From Methanocalculus taiwanensis (GTDB lineage: Archaea > Halobacteriota > Methanomicrobia > Methanomicrobiales > Methanocorpusculaceae), in the NCBI RefSeq assembly GCF_024372745.1, contig NZ_VOTZ01000001.1, forward strand, positions 124,001-188,000: a stretch of 64,000 nt of DNA. Reading direction: 5' to 3'. The first letter of the stretch is position 1, and each line of letters starts with the position of its first letter. Under the pieces are notes generated by a model. The model searched no databases and had not been told where the DNA came from. It worked only from the letters and a program-made list of their open reading frames with translations. Shown here one piece after another: positions 1 through 10,105 of the stretch. Made by a program: the position numbers and the translations under genes.

Positions 1-1656
1 AAGGCCATCTGGGTGCGAGAACTTGCCGATATGCAGGATCGGGGTACCGGCGTGGTCGGCGGCCGGGCAGGGCCAGTGCAGCGCTTCGGGCTTGCGGAGA
101 CGCTCGTAGTTCATACCGCCATAGGACGGCGTGACTTTAGCGATCTCGGTGAAGACATCTTCAGCACTCTGCCATGGGAACTGGCCTGCATACCCCATCT
201 TTGCCGAGAGTTCGGCGAGGATCTGCCAGTCGAGTTTGGCCTGGCCAGGCGGGTCCTGGGCTTTCCGCCACATCTGGACACGCCGCTCGGTCGAGGTCTG
301 GGTACCGTCCTTCTCGGCATAGCAGGTTGCGGGAAGCACGACATCCGCAAGCTGGGCGGTCTCGGTCAGGAAGATATCCTGCACAACGAGGAACTCAAGG
401 CTTTTTATTGCGTGTTCGACATGGGTCAGATCGGGGTCGGAGAGCATCGGGTTCTCGCCCATGATGTACATCGCTTTCAGCTCACCGGGTTTCTCGGTTA
501 AGACATCCATCATGGTGGTGACTTCATACCCGTTCTGAGGTGCTGAGATGCCATCGGGGAAGCCCCAGGCGTCGGAGAACTTCTTGTGGGCGGCTTCATC
601 GATCACCTTCTGGTATCCGGTGAAGACAACCGGCAGACAGCCCATGTCACAGGCGCCCTGCACGTTGTTCTGGCCACGGAGCGCGTTCACACCGGCACCG
701 GCTTTCCCGAGGTTGCCGGTCAGCATCTGGATGTTGGCGATCGATTTGACGTTGTCGACACCAACGGTGTGCTGCGTGATACCCATCGAATACAGGATCG
801 CGGTTGCACCGGATTTCGCAATCCACTCAGCGGCGGTCTTCAGCTGGTCAATGGGGATGCCTGAGATCTTTGAGACGTTCTCGAGGCTGTAGTCGGGCTT
901 CATAACGACTGCTTTCAGCGCTTCAAAGTCTTTTGTCCGGTTGGCGATGAACTCCTTGTCTTCCCAGCCGTTTCTGATGATCTCCTGCATCAGGCCGTTG
1001 AGAATAGCAACATCACTGCCGGATCTAAACTGCATGTACAGGTCAGCCTGTTTGCCGGTCGGGGTGAGACGGGGGTCGGCGTAGATGATCTTCGCACCGT
1101 TCTTCTTTGCCTGCATGACTCGGCGCCCAATAAGCGGGTGCTGTTCGAAGGTGTTGCTCCCGATGATGAAGACGCATTTCGACTGGGCGATGTCGCCGAT
1201 CGAGTTGGTCATTGCACCGGAGCCGAATGTCGCAGCAAGGCCGGCAACGGTCGAGGCGTGGCAGAGACGGGCGCAGTGGTCGATGTGGCGGGTCTTTAAG
1301 ACACCGCGGGCGAACTTCATGATCGCGTAGTTGTCCTCGTTCGAGGTTCTTGCAGAGGCAAGCACCGCCATCTCATCTGCCTTGTACGATTTCAGTTTCC
1401 GGGCGATCAGGTCATATGCCTCGTCCCAGCTGGCTTCGACGAACGTTCCGTCTTTCTTGATGAGAGGGGTGGTCAGCCGGTCTTCGCGGTTCACGAACTC
1501 GTGGGCATACACGCCCTTTGGACAGAGTTTTCCCTCATTGACAGGGGAACGCTGGTAGGGGGCGACGCCCGTTACCTTGCCGTCAACGACGACGAGGTTG
1601 AATGTGCATCCTGTCCCGCAGTACGGGCAGGTCGTTGGTACATACTTCATTTCCAT
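1..1656 (-). CDS. fdhA: Formate dehydrogenase alpha subunit, 3' end beyond window
   Basis: Molybdopterin (Mo or W) oxidoreductase that oxidises formate to CO2; in methanogens it passes electrons to F420 through FdhB. The first 552 residues are present and the C-terminus lies outside the window. A CPYCGTGC motif near residues 10-17 binds the N-terminal [4Fe-4S] cluster. The active-site segment IDHCARLCHASTVAGL carries Cys132 where selenium forms have selenocysteine, so this is a Cys-type enzyme. The ATG at 1656 follows a GAGGT ribosome site; a second ATG two codons on is less well placed. The usual partner fdhB would lie to the left. Other formate-family molybdopterin enzymes are possible but less likely. 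Confidence 0.9.
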   Translation of the reverse strand, partial: MEMKYVPTTCPYCGTGCTFNLVVVDGKVTGVAPYQRSPVNEGKLCPKGVYAHEFVNREDRLTTPLIKKDGTFVEASWDEAYDLIARKLKSYKADEMAVLASARTSNEDNYAIMKFARGVLKTRHIDHCARLCHASTVAGLAATFGSGAMTNSIGDIAQSKCVFIIGSNTFEQHPLIGRRVMQAKKNGAKIIYADPRLTPTGKQADLYMQFRSGSDVAILNGLMQEIIRNGWEDKEFIANRTKDFEALKAVVMKPDYSLENVSKISGIPIDQLKTAAEWIAKSGATAILYSMGITQHTVGVDNVKSIANIQMLTGNLGKAGAGVNALRGQNNVQGACDMGCLPVVFTGYQKVIDEAAHKKFSDAWGFPDGISAPQNGYEVTTMMDVLTEKPGELKAMYIMGENPMLSDPDLTHVEHAIKSLEFLVVQDIFLTETAQLADVVLPATCYAEKDGTQTSTERRVQMWRKAQDPPGQAKLDWQILAELSAKMGYAGQFPWQSAEDVFTEIAKVTPSYGGMNYERLRKPEALHWPCPAADHAGTPILHIGKFSHPDGL

Positions 1657-2165
1657 AGTTTTACCTCGGACAATTGAGAGATGCAGGATTCAAAGCTTAA
1701 AGCTGTTGATTTGCATTTTAAGTATTTTGCGGACGTATTTTTGAGTTTAGTAAACATAGTTAACCCAATTGACATCCGCCCCCTGCATCAGGCGAACCGG
1801 AGTGATCAGAAGCATTCCCATCAGGATTCTGAGATCACAGCAGGAAAAGAAAGGAAAATACCACAGAATTGCATGATTTTAAACCATATTTAAAGATTAT
1901 ACGAAGACTTATAAGCCATATTTTACCAGCATATAAACCATTCAGGTACTGCGCGGAAAATGGCGCCTCCATTAGACAAACACTGCTGATAATTACGGCA
2001 GATTCGCTTCCTCAGGAGGTGCTCTGGAACTCCCAAAAAAATATGCAGAAGCGGGGAGGGCAGGAGGGATACGAAACAGGTAAAAAACCAGGCTATCACG
2101 GCTCCACAGCCGCAAAGAGGCACATATGGCATCACCCCACAGATCCCGGATGATGAAAGAAAAAA
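1657..2165. other. Divergent intergenic region, promoter DNA
   Basis: Roughly 500 bases between the divergent fdhA and histidine-kinase genes. AT-rich stretches around 1710-1760 and 1880-1935 resemble archaeal TATA elements in both directions, but none could be assigned with certainty. The short open frames here lack ribosome sites and show no recognisable protein, so I see no gene. Confidence 0.5.
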
Positions 2166-4133
2166 ATGAGAATAACAACTGTTAATAGAAAGAGAGATCT
2201 GTATTCCCATACTGCAATGTCACTTAGGTCGAAAGTCCTGCTCCTGTATGTTGTAATTGCCATCCTCGTCCTCTTTCTGATAGGCGGAGTGCTTCCTACC
2301 ACGCTCCATTCGCAAAATCTGGATACCATATCTGATACGACGATCACCCAGCTGAAGCATATCGATTTTGCCCTTACAAACTTCATCATGGAGGCGCACC
2401 ACGATGTCCATCAGCTCTCCTTAAACCACATCATCAGGAACCCCGATGATGCAGCATTTACGAGCTTCCTGGATGCGGACGAAGAGACATTTACCTACTC
2501 CTACACAGAAGAGGAGCTCGCAATAATCGGCCGGATGAGGGAGTACCAGGAGACGCACCCCTATGTCAGTTCTGTCTATATGGGGCGTGAGAACGGAGCT
2601 TTTGTGAGATCATATGAACGGGCACGCCCGACTGCCTATGATCCGAGGGAGCGCCCCTGGTATATCCTTGGAACAGAACACCCCGGCGAGGTCGTGATGA
2701 CCGATCCCTATCTCGCCGTTACCACCCCGGACGTGAATATCGGGATCGTCACAGCACTGATCGATGACTCCGGCTCAACCTACGGGGTTGTCGGTGCCGA
2801 CATCACCCTTGTCAGCCTGACAGACTACATCTCGACTGTTGAGACGATCAGGGACGGGGAGATGATCCTGGTTGACCGGACAGGGACAATCCTGGCAGCT
2901 TCAGACGAAACACTGCTCCATACCGATATCAGTGATCTTCTTGCAGAACAGACAGAGACGTTTCTGAATGGCACTGAGGGGGTTCTGGTGCTGGATGGAC
3001 GGTACCTGATCTACTACACCTCCCCGGAACTTGGATGGAAGATCGGAACATTCATTCCCTTCAGCACGATAGAAGAGGCGATTAATAATTCGATCGGGTG
3101 GATACTCCTCTTCGTCCTCGTTGCCCTTATTCTCTTAAGCGGCATCACCCTTTTCTTCTTAAACAGGACGATCATAAGGCCGCTCTCCAGCCTTACAAAA
3201 GTAAGCAGGGAGATCACCGAAACAGGGGACCTCGACAGGACGATCCCAACCGAAGGTGCAGGAGAGGTGGAGAGCCTTGCCAGGTCATTTGAAGCGATGG
3301 TCAAAACGATTCAAACTGAAGAAACGATGAGGGAGGAGGCATACCGGGAGCTTGAAGAGTACCGGGACCGCCTGGAGGATATCGTCTCTGAGAGGACGCA
3401 TGAACTTGAGGAGGCAAAAGAGGCGGCAGAATCAGCAGACAGACTTAAATCTGCCTTCCTTGCAACAATGTCCCATGAACTCAGGACACCATTAAACTCG
3501 ATCATCGGGTTCTCAGGAATCCTTCTCCAGGAACTTGCGGGGCCGCTCAATGATGAACAGCAGAAACAGCTCGGGATGGTAGCCGCAAGTGCCGAGCACC
3601 TGCTCACCCTGATCAATGATGTGCTGGATATATCGAAGATCGAGGCCGGGCAGCTCACTCTCGCTATTGAGACGGTGGAGATCCAAACCATCCTCGAAAA
3701 GGTGATCCAGACCATGAAGCCGGCAGCTGACAGAAAAAAACTGCCACTTGAGCTTGCAATCGGACCGGGAGTGGAAGAGGTCAGGGGTGATGCACGCAGG
3801 ATCGAGCAGGTGATCTTAAATCTCCTCAGTAATGCAATCAAGTTCACCGAAAAAGGCCATATCCGGGTCGAATGTTCAGAAGAGGAGGATCAGGTATCAA
3901 TCAGTGTCATCGATACGGGAATAGGGATAGAAGAGGCCGATATTCCGAAACTCTTTAAGCCGTTCTCCCAGATTGACACTGGCCTGACACGAAAATATGA
4001 GGGAACAGGGCTTGGCCTCTCAATCTCTAAAAAGCTAGTCGACCTGATGGGAGGTACAATCAGTGTGAAAAGCGAGCCTGGAAAGGGATCGATCTTTTCA
4101 TTTACCCTGCCCGCAGAGAGGAGGAACAGATGA
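2166..4133 (+). CDS. Membrane histidine kinase (dCache-HAMP-HisKA-HATPase)
   Basis: Sensor kinase of 655 residues. A first membrane segment (about 23-47) is followed by an extracellular double-Cache-like region (about 50-300), a second membrane segment (about 308-330), a HAMP segment, a coiled coil, the phosphoacceptor motif [14 protein letters not shown] with His437, and a HATPase_c domain with N (NLLSNAIKF), G1 (DTGIGI) and G2 (GTGLGLSIS) boxes. All catalytic motifs look intact. The ATG at 2217 (residue 18) is an alternative start; neither has a strong ribosome site. The stop overlaps the next receiver gene by four bases, so the two are probably translated together and may be partners. The ligand is unknown. 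Confidence 0.9.
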   Translation: MRITTVNRKRDLYSHTAMSLRSKVLLLYVVIAILVLFLIGGVLPTTLHSQNLDTISDTTITQLKHIDFALTNFIMEAHHDVHQLSLNHIIRNPDDAAFTSFLDADEETFTYSYTEEELAIIGRMREYQETHPYVSSVYMGRENGAFVRSYERARPTAYDPRERPWYILGTEHPGEVVMTDPYLAVTTPDVNIGIVTALIDDSGSTYGVVGADITLVSLTDYISTVETIRDGEMILVDRTGTILAASDETLLHTDISDLLAEQTETFLNGTEGVLVLDGRYLIYYTSPELGWKIGTFIPFSTIEEAINNSIGWILLFVLVALILLSGITLFFLNRTIIRPLSSLTKVSREITETGDLDRTIPTEGAGEVESLARSFEAMVKTIQTEETMREEAYRELEEYRDRLEDIVSERTHELEEAKEAAESADRLKSAFLATMSHELRTPLNSIIGFSGILLQELAGPLNDEQQKQLGMVAASAEHLLTLINDVLDISKIEAGQLTLAIETVEIQTILEKVIQTMKPAADRKKLPLELAIGPGVEEVRGDARRIEQVILNLLSNAIKFTEKGHIRVECSEEEDQVSISVIDTGIGIEEADIPKLFKPFSQIDTGLTRKYEGTGLGLSISKKLVDLMGGTISVKSEPGKGSIFSFTLPAERRNR

Positions 4134-4519
4134 AAGAGACCATTCTCTATATCGAAGATAATGACCAGAACTACTACCTGGTGCAGTATATCCTGACAGC
4201 AAAAGGATACACCGTTATCCGTGCAGCCGATGGTATGGAAGGGATCACAATAGCAGACACTACACGCCTTGACCTGATACTCCTGGACATACAGCTGCCG
4301 GGTATGGACGGCTATGAGACGGCCCGGAGGCTCAGGGAGATCCAGGCGATCGCCGATCTCCCCATCGTTGCCCTCACCTCCTATGCGATGCCGGGAGATC
4401 GGGAGAAGGCGCTTGCCGCCGGATGCACAGGATATATTGAAAAGCCGATCAACCCGGCTACCTTTATCTCCCAGATAGAGGCATACCTTCTGCCTGCCAG
4501 AAGCAAAGGGGATCACTAG
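4130..4519 (+). CDS. Single-domain response regulator (REC)
   Basis: Stand-alone receiver domain of 129 residues with the acidic pair near the N-terminus (EDND), phosphoacceptor Asp53 in [11 protein letters not shown], conserved Thr/Ser in ALTSYAMPG and Lys in EKPIN. No output domain is attached, so it probably works by protein-protein contact or as a phosphate relay. It overlaps the upstream kinase by ATGA and is directly followed by the next REC-PAS gene with no gap, indicating one transcript. Confidence 0.92.
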   Translation: MKETILYIEDNDQNYYLVQYILTAKGYTVIRAADGMEGITIADTTRLDLILLDIQLPGMDGYETARRLREIQAIADLPIVALTSYAMPGDREKALAAGCTGYIEKPINPATFISQIEAYLLPARSKGDH

Positions 4520-6097
4520 ATGACCACAGTACTAATTGCCGAAGATAATCCCCAGAACCTGTATCTGCTGGAAGCTACGTTGAAGGGATATGGATATACG
4601 CCCATCACGGCAACAAACGGAAGAGAAGCTCTCGATTCAGCAGAGAAGAACCCGCCGGATCTGATCATTGCCGATATCCTGATGCCGGAGATGGACGGGT
4701 TTGAACTCTGCCGCCGGTGGAAGGCAGATCCAAAACTAAACCATATTCCCTTCATCTTCTATACCGCGACCTACACCGATCCAAGGGATGAGCAGTTTGC
4801 CCTGAGCCTGGGGGCAGAGCGGTATGTGATCAAGCCTCAGAAGCCGGACGTGCTTATCGGGATCGTGAGGGAGGTTCTTGAAGAAGCCGGGGGAGAGAAG
4901 CCTCCACAACCTGAAAAAACCTTCGAAGAAGAGATGGAGCTTCTGAAAACCTATAACGAGGTGCTCTTTCGGAAACTCCAGAAGAAGGTTGGAGACCTTG
5001 AGAACGAGATCGCACGATGCAACATAATCGAAGAGGATCTCCGGAAGAGTGAGAAGTTCTTCAACTCAATCTTTGAAGAGATTCCGGACATGATCTTCGT
5101 TAAAGATGCAGCAGATCTCCGGTTCATCAGGTTCAATAAGGCAGGAGAGGAGCTCCTCGGGATATCCCGCGAAGAACTCATTGGAAAAGGCGATTATGAC
5201 TTCTTCCCGGAAGAGCAGGCAGAGTTCTTCAGAGAAAAAGATCAGGAGGTCCTGAGTGAAAAGAGACTGCGGGATATTCCTGAGGAGAGGATTCTGACAC
5301 ATCAGATGGGCGAGAGGATACTCCACACAAAAAAGATACCCATACTCGATGAGTCAGGAGAGCCACGATACCTGCTTGGCATTTCAGAGGATATCACCGA
5401 ACAAAAAGCACATGAAGAGCAGATCAATCTTGCAAACCACAAGCTCGAACTGATGACCGAGGTCACCTACCAGGATATCCAGAACAAAATCACCGCGACA
5501 CTGGGATATCTCGATCTGGAACAGCAGGAGAAGAATCAGAAAAGCAGACAGTTCTACATCGAAAAAGAGAGAGAGATACTGGAGAGTATCCACAACCTCA
5601 TAAAAAAGACAAAGGATTACCAGCAGATTGGGGTGAACACATCCCGATGGATAGCTCCAAAAGAGGTGATCAGGGATCAGTTTGCGGCAATCAGCCAGAA
5701 GAAGAATACAATCCTTGAATGCGAACTTGAAGGGCTTGAGGTGAAGACCGATCCCCTGATCGAACGGGTGTTTTTAAATCTCATGGTAAATTCCATTCAG
5801 CACGGCCAAAAAACGACAAAGATAACCGTCAGGTACCAAAAAACATCAGACGGTGTAATCGTAATCTATGAAGACGACGGCGTCGGCATTCCCGTGCCAC
5901 TGAAGGAGCAGATCTTTGAGCGGATCGTCGGAGGCAGGGGAACATTCGGGCTCTTCTTTGCCAGGGAGTTCCTCAATCTCAGCGGTATGAAGATTATCGA
6001 GACCGGCACTCCGGGTGAGGGCGCCCGGTTTGAGATCACCATTCCTGAGAGTCTATACCGGGAACACAATCAGAATGGCAACCATTTTTCAGGATGA
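4520..6097 (+). CDS. REC-PAS-HATPase protein with degenerate H-box
   Basis: Hybrid signalling protein of 525 residues: receiver (1-120, Asp52 in IADILMPEMDG), coiled coil (about 130-180), PAS (about 180-300), a dimerisation region (about 308-370) and HATPase_c (about 405-520). In related kinases the acceptor segment reads TRHDILN; here it reads TYQDIQN, so Gln318 replaces the acceptor His. The ATPase domain keeps an N box (NLMVNSIQHG) and a DDGVGIP box, but its G2 region is GGRGTFGLFFAREF. Autophosphorylation at the canonical site is therefore not expected. It starts immediately after the upstream stop, with GGGGATCA as ribosome site. The N-terminal 300 residues are closely duplicated in the next gene. 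Confidence 0.88.
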   Translation: MTTVLIAEDNPQNLYLLEATLKGYGYTPITATNGREALDSAEKNPPDLIIADILMPEMDGFELCRRWKADPKLNHIPFIFYTATYTDPRDEQFALSLGAERYVIKPQKPDVLIGIVREVLEEAGGEKPPQPEKTFEEEMELLKTYNEVLFRKLQKKVGDLENEIARCNIIEEDLRKSEKFFNSIFEEIPDMIFVKDAADLRFIRFNKAGEELLGISREELIGKGDYDFFPEEQAEFFREKDQEVLSEKRLRDIPEERILTHQMGERILHTKKIPILDESGEPRYLLGISEDITEQKAHEEQINLANHKLELMTEVTYQDIQNKITATLGYLDLEQQEKNQKSRQFYIEKEREILESIHNLIKKTKDYQQIGVNTSRWIAPKEVIRDQFAAISQKKNTILECELEGLEVKTDPLIERVFLNLMVNSIQHGQKTTKITVRYQKTSDGVIVIYEDDGVGIPVPLKEQIFERIVGGRGTFGLFFAREFLNLSGMKIIETGTPGEGARFEITIPESLYREHNQNGNHFSG

Positions 6098-6184
6098 TGC
6101 CAGAGGATTTTGATCGATCCAAAGGCATATACCGATTAAGCGGATACTAACCCTCAATAAAATCCAATCAATCGATGAGAAACG

Positions 6185-7321
6185 ATGACTACCGTACTGA
6201 TAGCCGATGATAATCCCCAGAACCTGTATCTGCTGGAAGCTATATTGAAGGGCTATGGATATACGCCCATCACGGCAATAAACGGGAGAGAGGCACTCGA
6301 AACAGCAGTAAAGAGTCCGCCGGATCTGATCATCACCGATATCCTGATGCCGGAGATGGACGGATTTGAGCTCTGCCGCCGGTGGAAGGCAGATACAGAA
6401 CTACAACAGATCCCCTTCATCTTCTATACCGCGACATACACCGATCCAAGGGATGAGCAGTTTGCCCTGAGCCTTGGCGCAGAGCGTTTTGTCACAAAAC
6501 CGCAGAAGCCCGATATCCTCATCGCAATCGTCAGGGAGGTGCTCGAAGAAGCCGGGAAAGAGAAGCCTCCACAAGCTGAAAAGACCTTTGAAGAAGAGAT
6601 GGAACTGCTGCGGGAGTACAATGAGGTTCTCTTTCGGAAACTCCAGAAGAAGGTCCGCCAGCTCGAAGACGAAATTATACGATGTAACAGGATCGAAGCG
6701 GATCTTCGCGAGAGTGAGAAGTTCTTAAACTCAATTGTGGAGGAGATCCCAAATATGATCTTTGTGAAGGATGCCGATGAACTGCGGTTTGTCAGGTTCA
6801 ATAAAGCAGGAGAGGAGCTCCTTGGAGTATCCCGCAAAGATCTCATCGGAAAAAACGATTATGACTTCTTCCCGAAAGAGCAGGCAGAAGCATTTATTCA
6901 GAAGGATCGGGATGCCCTCGACACAAAGGCACTCGTTGAGATCCCTGAAGAATCGATCCTGACACAGAAAAAAGGTGAGCGGGTGCTCCACACCAAAAAA
7001 ATGCCGATACTGGATGAATCCGGCAACCCTGCGTATCTGCTCGGCATATCAGAGGATATCACCGAACGAAAAGAGCTTGAAGAGCTGAGGCGGACAGCTC
7101 TCATCCAGATAGAGGAACAGATACAGAACCTGGCTGTTCTAAACGATTCGATCAGAAACCCGCTTGCCGTTATAATCGCCCTCACCTCGATGAATGAAGG
7201 AGAGGTCTTTGAGCGGATCAGCAGGCAGGCATATGAGATCGATCATATTGTGACACTCCTTGATGAGGGGTGGCTCGAATCGCTGAAGATCAGGGAATTT
7301 ATCAGAAAACACATCATATAG
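6185..7321 (+). CDS. REC-PAS protein with truncated kinase remnant
   Basis: Paralogue of the preceding gene, 378 residues: receiver (Asp52), coiled coil, PAS, then a short helical region ending at residue 378 with no HATPase domain. The helical part contains LNDSIRNPLAVI, the form seen in another methanogen kinase subfamily, with Ser322 at the position where an acceptor His can occur. Receiver and PAS coding DNA is nearly identical to the upstream copy over long runs, indicating recent duplication or gene conversion, whereas the C-termini are unrelated. It probably acts as a phosphorylation-dependent adaptor rather than as a kinase; that is inference. Confidence 0.88.
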   Translation: MTTVLIADDNPQNLYLLEAILKGYGYTPITAINGREALETAVKSPPDLIITDILMPEMDGFELCRRWKADTELQQIPFIFYTATYTDPRDEQFALSLGAERFVTKPQKPDILIAIVREVLEEAGKEKPPQAEKTFEEEMELLREYNEVLFRKLQKKVRQLEDEIIRCNRIEADLRESEKFLNSIVEEIPNMIFVKDADELRFVRFNKAGEELLGVSRKDLIGKNDYDFFPKEQAEAFIQKDRDALDTKALVEIPEESILTQKKGERVLHTKKMPILDESGNPAYLLGISEDITERKELEELRRTALIQIEEQIQNLAVLNDSIRNPLAVIIALTSMNEGEVFERISRQAYEIDHIVTLLDEGWLESLKIREFIRKHII

Positions 7322-7376
7322 TCATCTCTTCTCCCCGCGGGATACAAAATGAGGGAAGAGAAGAGATCTCTCCACC

Positions 7377-8549
7377 TTATGCAGGCAGTATATGCAGAAA
7401 CGAGAGAACAATCTCCCCATCTGATGATGAGAGGAGAAGCCGATCATCTTCAATCTCATACGCCTTCATCTCAGGCAGGAGCGAGAAGTACCTGCTCTCC
7501 TGATCCATCAGCTCTTCCGGCATACAGTAGACCAGTGTCTGGATCGGAGGCTCAATCTTCAGTAAGCCATTTTCTGAAACCTCGTATGCCGCCGAATAGC
7601 TGTTGCATCCTCCGCTCCCGCCGACAGAACCGTTATCAAAGATTGCGGTGACAGCCCGGTCAGGAAGCGCCCTGATCACGGTTTCACTCTCCGTGATCGA
7701 TTCGAGCATCCATCTGCTGCTCTCAAGAGTGATCTCTGTTGACTTTGGATGAAAGATCAGCCTGGCATGTCCCTCTTCATCAAAGAGGGTAAGGGTTTCT
7801 GATCCAATCTCAAAAGATGAAACCTCGCCCAGTGTGGCAATATACTTCTGCTCCTGATCCATCACGCCTGCATCGCCGCAGAACATCTTCGTCGATCCGA
7901 TTCCATCAATTGCGATTCCGTTGCCATTTGCCTCAAATGATCCGAAGTACCGGTTGCATCCGGCAGAGCCGCTGAGGGCCTCCTCATCAAAGACGAGGGT
8001 GATTGTTGTCCCGCTCAGAACCGACGATGCGGTTCCGTCTCTTGATCCGATCGTCCCAAGCTCCCATGCTGTCCCCGGTATCGCAGATGCGACTGGCCCC
8101 TTCTCCGGTATCTTCTCAAAGATGAGGCTTTCCACCCCATCTGCATCAAAAAGGGTCAGTGTATCGCCATCGATCCGAACCGTTGCCACATCCGAAAGGA
8201 GCGAGAGATACAGCTGTTCCTGCTCCATCACACCCGGATCTCCGCAGTACATCAGGGTGGATCCAATCCCCTCAATTGAGATCCTGTACTCATCAAGAGT
8301 GTAGCTGCCGAAGTAGAGGTTGCACCCGGCAGTGCCCCCAAGACTCTCCTCATCGAAGGCGAGCGTGATCGTTGTTCCTTTGACGAGGTTCACCGAGGTG
8401 ATCGCAATAGCTGTCAGTTCCCATTCAGTTCCGGGGAGGGCGAGGACGGCTTTGCCATCCGGCGGTGTCGCCTGCTGATCCCCGACGCATCCGGCAACCG
8501 CCAGGCACGCTGCCAGAAAGAGGCATGCAAGTATTGGAAGTAACTTCAT
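7377..8549 (-). CDS. Lipoprotein with three META/HslJ-like domains
   Basis: Predicted cell-surface lipoprotein of 390 residues. The chosen ATG begins a signal peptide ending in the lipobox LAVAGC; the open frame extends upstream but that part does not look coding. Three tandem repeats follow, each with a GT-WEL or SRWMLES opening, an AGCN/GGCN-Y core and a C-G-D/E-x-VMxQE motif. This is the META (HslJ) domain pattern, a family linked to outer-envelope stress and resistance proteins in bacteria. The conserved Cys pairs could form disulphides. It lies downstream of fmdE on the same strand with a 109-base gap. Its molecular function is unknown. Confidence 0.82.
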   Translation of the reverse strand: MKLLPILACLFLAACLAVAGCVGDQQATPPDGKAVLALPGTEWELTAIAITSVNLVKGTTITLAFDEESLGGTAGCNLYFGSYTLDEYRISIEGIGSTLMYCGDPGVMEQEQLYLSLLSDVATVRIDGDTLTLFDADGVESLIFEKIPEKGPVASAIPGTAWELGTIGSRDGTASSVLSGTTITLVFDEEALSGSAGCNRYFGSFEANGNGIAIDGIGSTKMFCGDAGVMDQEQKYIATLGEVSSFEIGSETLTLFDEEGHARLIFHPKSTEITLESSRWMLESITESETVIRALPDRAVTAIFDNGSVGGSGGCNSYSAAYEVSENGLLKIEPPIQTLVYCMPEELMDQESRYFSLLPEMKAYEIEDDRLLLSSSDGEIVLSFLHILPA

Positions 8550-8658
8550 ATGATCTGATCTGGCGGTGAAGATGAAAAGTTCATCGTAAACTTCAACTTT
8601 TTTCGCATTTATCTGAAAATGAACTACAAAAAAAGAGGGGGAAGATTCACTGAAGCAA

Positions 8659-9288
8659 TCAGTTCTTCCGGGCACAGGTGGCACAGACAGCTTTTCCATT
8701 CACCGTCTGCATCTTTGCATCCGCAACCGGCTCACCGCAGTCCGGGCAGATGACAGTTGTAAAGATCCGGGCCTTCTCAGGCGGGTTGAATGCCACCTCG
8801 GTGACGGTGAGCATATCATCCTGCGGGATTGTCAGGAGTGCTTCAGTTGCCTCAGCCATCAGCTCATAGAACCGCTTCTGTTCAGGCTCAGTCGCAATGC
8901 CGGAAAAGACCTTCTTCCGCAGGGCATCCATCTCCTCCCGGCCTTGTACGTCGCGGTTTTTGATCAGGATTCGCACCGCCCTGTTCTTCTCACGGGCATA
9001 GAAGGTGAAGACATGCTTGCCGTAATCATGGATGATGAGATTGCCTTTCCCGGCAGTGCAGCCGGTTACAAGCTGGATCGCGTCAACACCGCAGGCATTC
9101 GTCTCGGCAACGGTTACAAGCTCCTCGTCATAGGGGCGGGCAACAGAGAGCGCCTGCATCGCGGCAAGGGCAGCACGGTAGCCTGTCGCAAGTCCCGGGC
9201 ATGAGTGTCCATGGAATGTCACACACTCTTCAAATGCCGGGTATTTTCCGGCCGATTCGAAATGCTGATGATCATGAGTTTCGCACAT
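8659..9288 (-). CDS. FmdE-family protein
   Basis: Protein of 209 residues of the FmdE family, named after a gene of the molybdenum formylmethanofuran dehydrogenase operon of methanogens. The N-terminal domain has the family motif FHGHSCPGLATGYRA and a conserved NACGVDAIQ segment. A C-terminal CPDCGEPV plus CATCARKN pair forms a four-Cys zinc-ribbon-like site. The ATG at 9288 follows AAGGT and overlaps the end of the ABC ATPase gene by 17 bases, so it is the third gene of the importer operon. FmdE proteins are not proven enzyme subunits; a role in metal or cofactor handling is inferred from the neighbourhood. Confidence 0.88.
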   Translation of the reverse strand: MCETHDHQHFESAGKYPAFEECVTFHGHSCPGLATGYRAALAAMQALSVARPYDEELVTVAETNACGVDAIQLVTGCTAGKGNLIIHDYGKHVFTFYAREKNRAVRILIKNRDVQGREEMDALRKKVFSGIATEPEQKRFYELMAEATEALLTIPQDDMLTVTEVAFNPPEKARIFTTVICPDCGEPVADAKMQTVNGKAVCATCARKN

Positions 9289-10105
9289 AGGTAGTACCTT
9301 CTTCGTCTTGTGGTATCTTCGTTTTCTTTCCATTCCCATTCCCATTGCAGAGGCACCTGGGGATAACACAGGTCACTCCTTCAAGCTCTCCGATCATCAC
9401 CGGGACGCCGTACACCGCTTCGATTTCATCTGAAGTGATGACGCTTCTGTCGCCGCAGGTATGGATCGACTGATCCTTTAAGAGGATGAAACGGTCTGCA
9501 TACCGGAGAGCCGTATTGAGATCATGCATCGTCATCACGACAGCAATATTGTGTTCTGCAACGATGTGATGGATTCGTTGCAGGATCTCGATCTGGTTCT
9601 TCAGGTCAAGCGCACTCGTCGGCTCATCCAGCAGCAGGATCTTCGGTTCCTGGACAAAGGCCCGTGCGATTGCGACCATCTGGAGCTCCCCCCCGCTCAT
9701 CTCGTCGATGTAGTGGAGGCGGAGGTGATTGATCCCAAATGTCCGGAATGCCGACTCGACGATCCGGAGATCTTTTTCAGATACATCCCAGCCGATATGC
9801 GGACGCCTCCCGAGGAGGACGGCATCAAATCCGGTTAGTCTGCCGGTCTCCACCCGCTGGGGAACATAGCCGATCCGCCGTGCTATCTCCATCAGTTCAA
9901 GCGAATCAATCATATCGCCGCAGACAGAGACCGCACCCTGCTTCGGAACAAGGATCCGGTTTAGGCATTTGAGGAGTGTTGTCTTCCCGACACCGTTTGG
10001 GCCGAGGATCGCAACAATCTCGCCTTCGTTGATTGAGAATGCAATCTCGTCGAGGATCCCCTTGTTCCGGTACATAAACTTCAGTTCATCAACATTGAGG
10101 ATCAT
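9272..10105 (-). CDS. ABC importer ATPase (FecE/BtuD type)
   Basis: ATP-binding subunit of a type II (BtuCD-like) importer, 277 residues. It has Walker A GPNGVGKTT, a Q-loop in GYVPQR, signature EMSGGELQMVAIARA, Walker B ILLLDEPTSALD and the H-loop in MTMHDL. Its start overlaps the permease stop by four bases. The family imports iron-siderophores, cobalamin and, in the MolBC branch, molybdate or tungstate. The adjoining FmdE gene makes a metal or oxyanion substrate plausible, but the substrate cannot be read from sequence. Confidence 0.93.
   Translation of the reverse strand: MILNVDELKFMYRNKGILDEIAFSINEGEIVAILGPNGVGKTTLLKCLNRILVPKQGAVSVCGDMIDSLELMEIARRIGYVPQRVETGRLTGFDAVLLGRRPHIGWDVSEKDLRIVESAFRTFGINHLRLHYIDEMSGGELQMVAIARAFVQEPKILLLDEPTSALDLKNQIEILQRIHHIVAEHNIAVVMTMHDLNTALRYADRFILLKDQSIHTCGDRSVITSDEIEAVYGVPVMIGELEGVTCVIPRCLCNGNGNGKKTKIPQDEEGTTYVRNS

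Noticed and set aside
1261-1263. Selenocysteine in formate dehydrogenase
   Set aside because: The codon at the active-site position is TGC (Cys), not TGA.
13-1558. Plus-strand frames across the first 1.6 kb
   Set aside because: They are antisense to the continuous fdhA reading frame, which has intact motifs throughout.
1681-2153. Short plus-strand frames between fdhA and the kinase
   Set aside because: AT-rich promoter-type DNA without ribosome sites or protein-like features.
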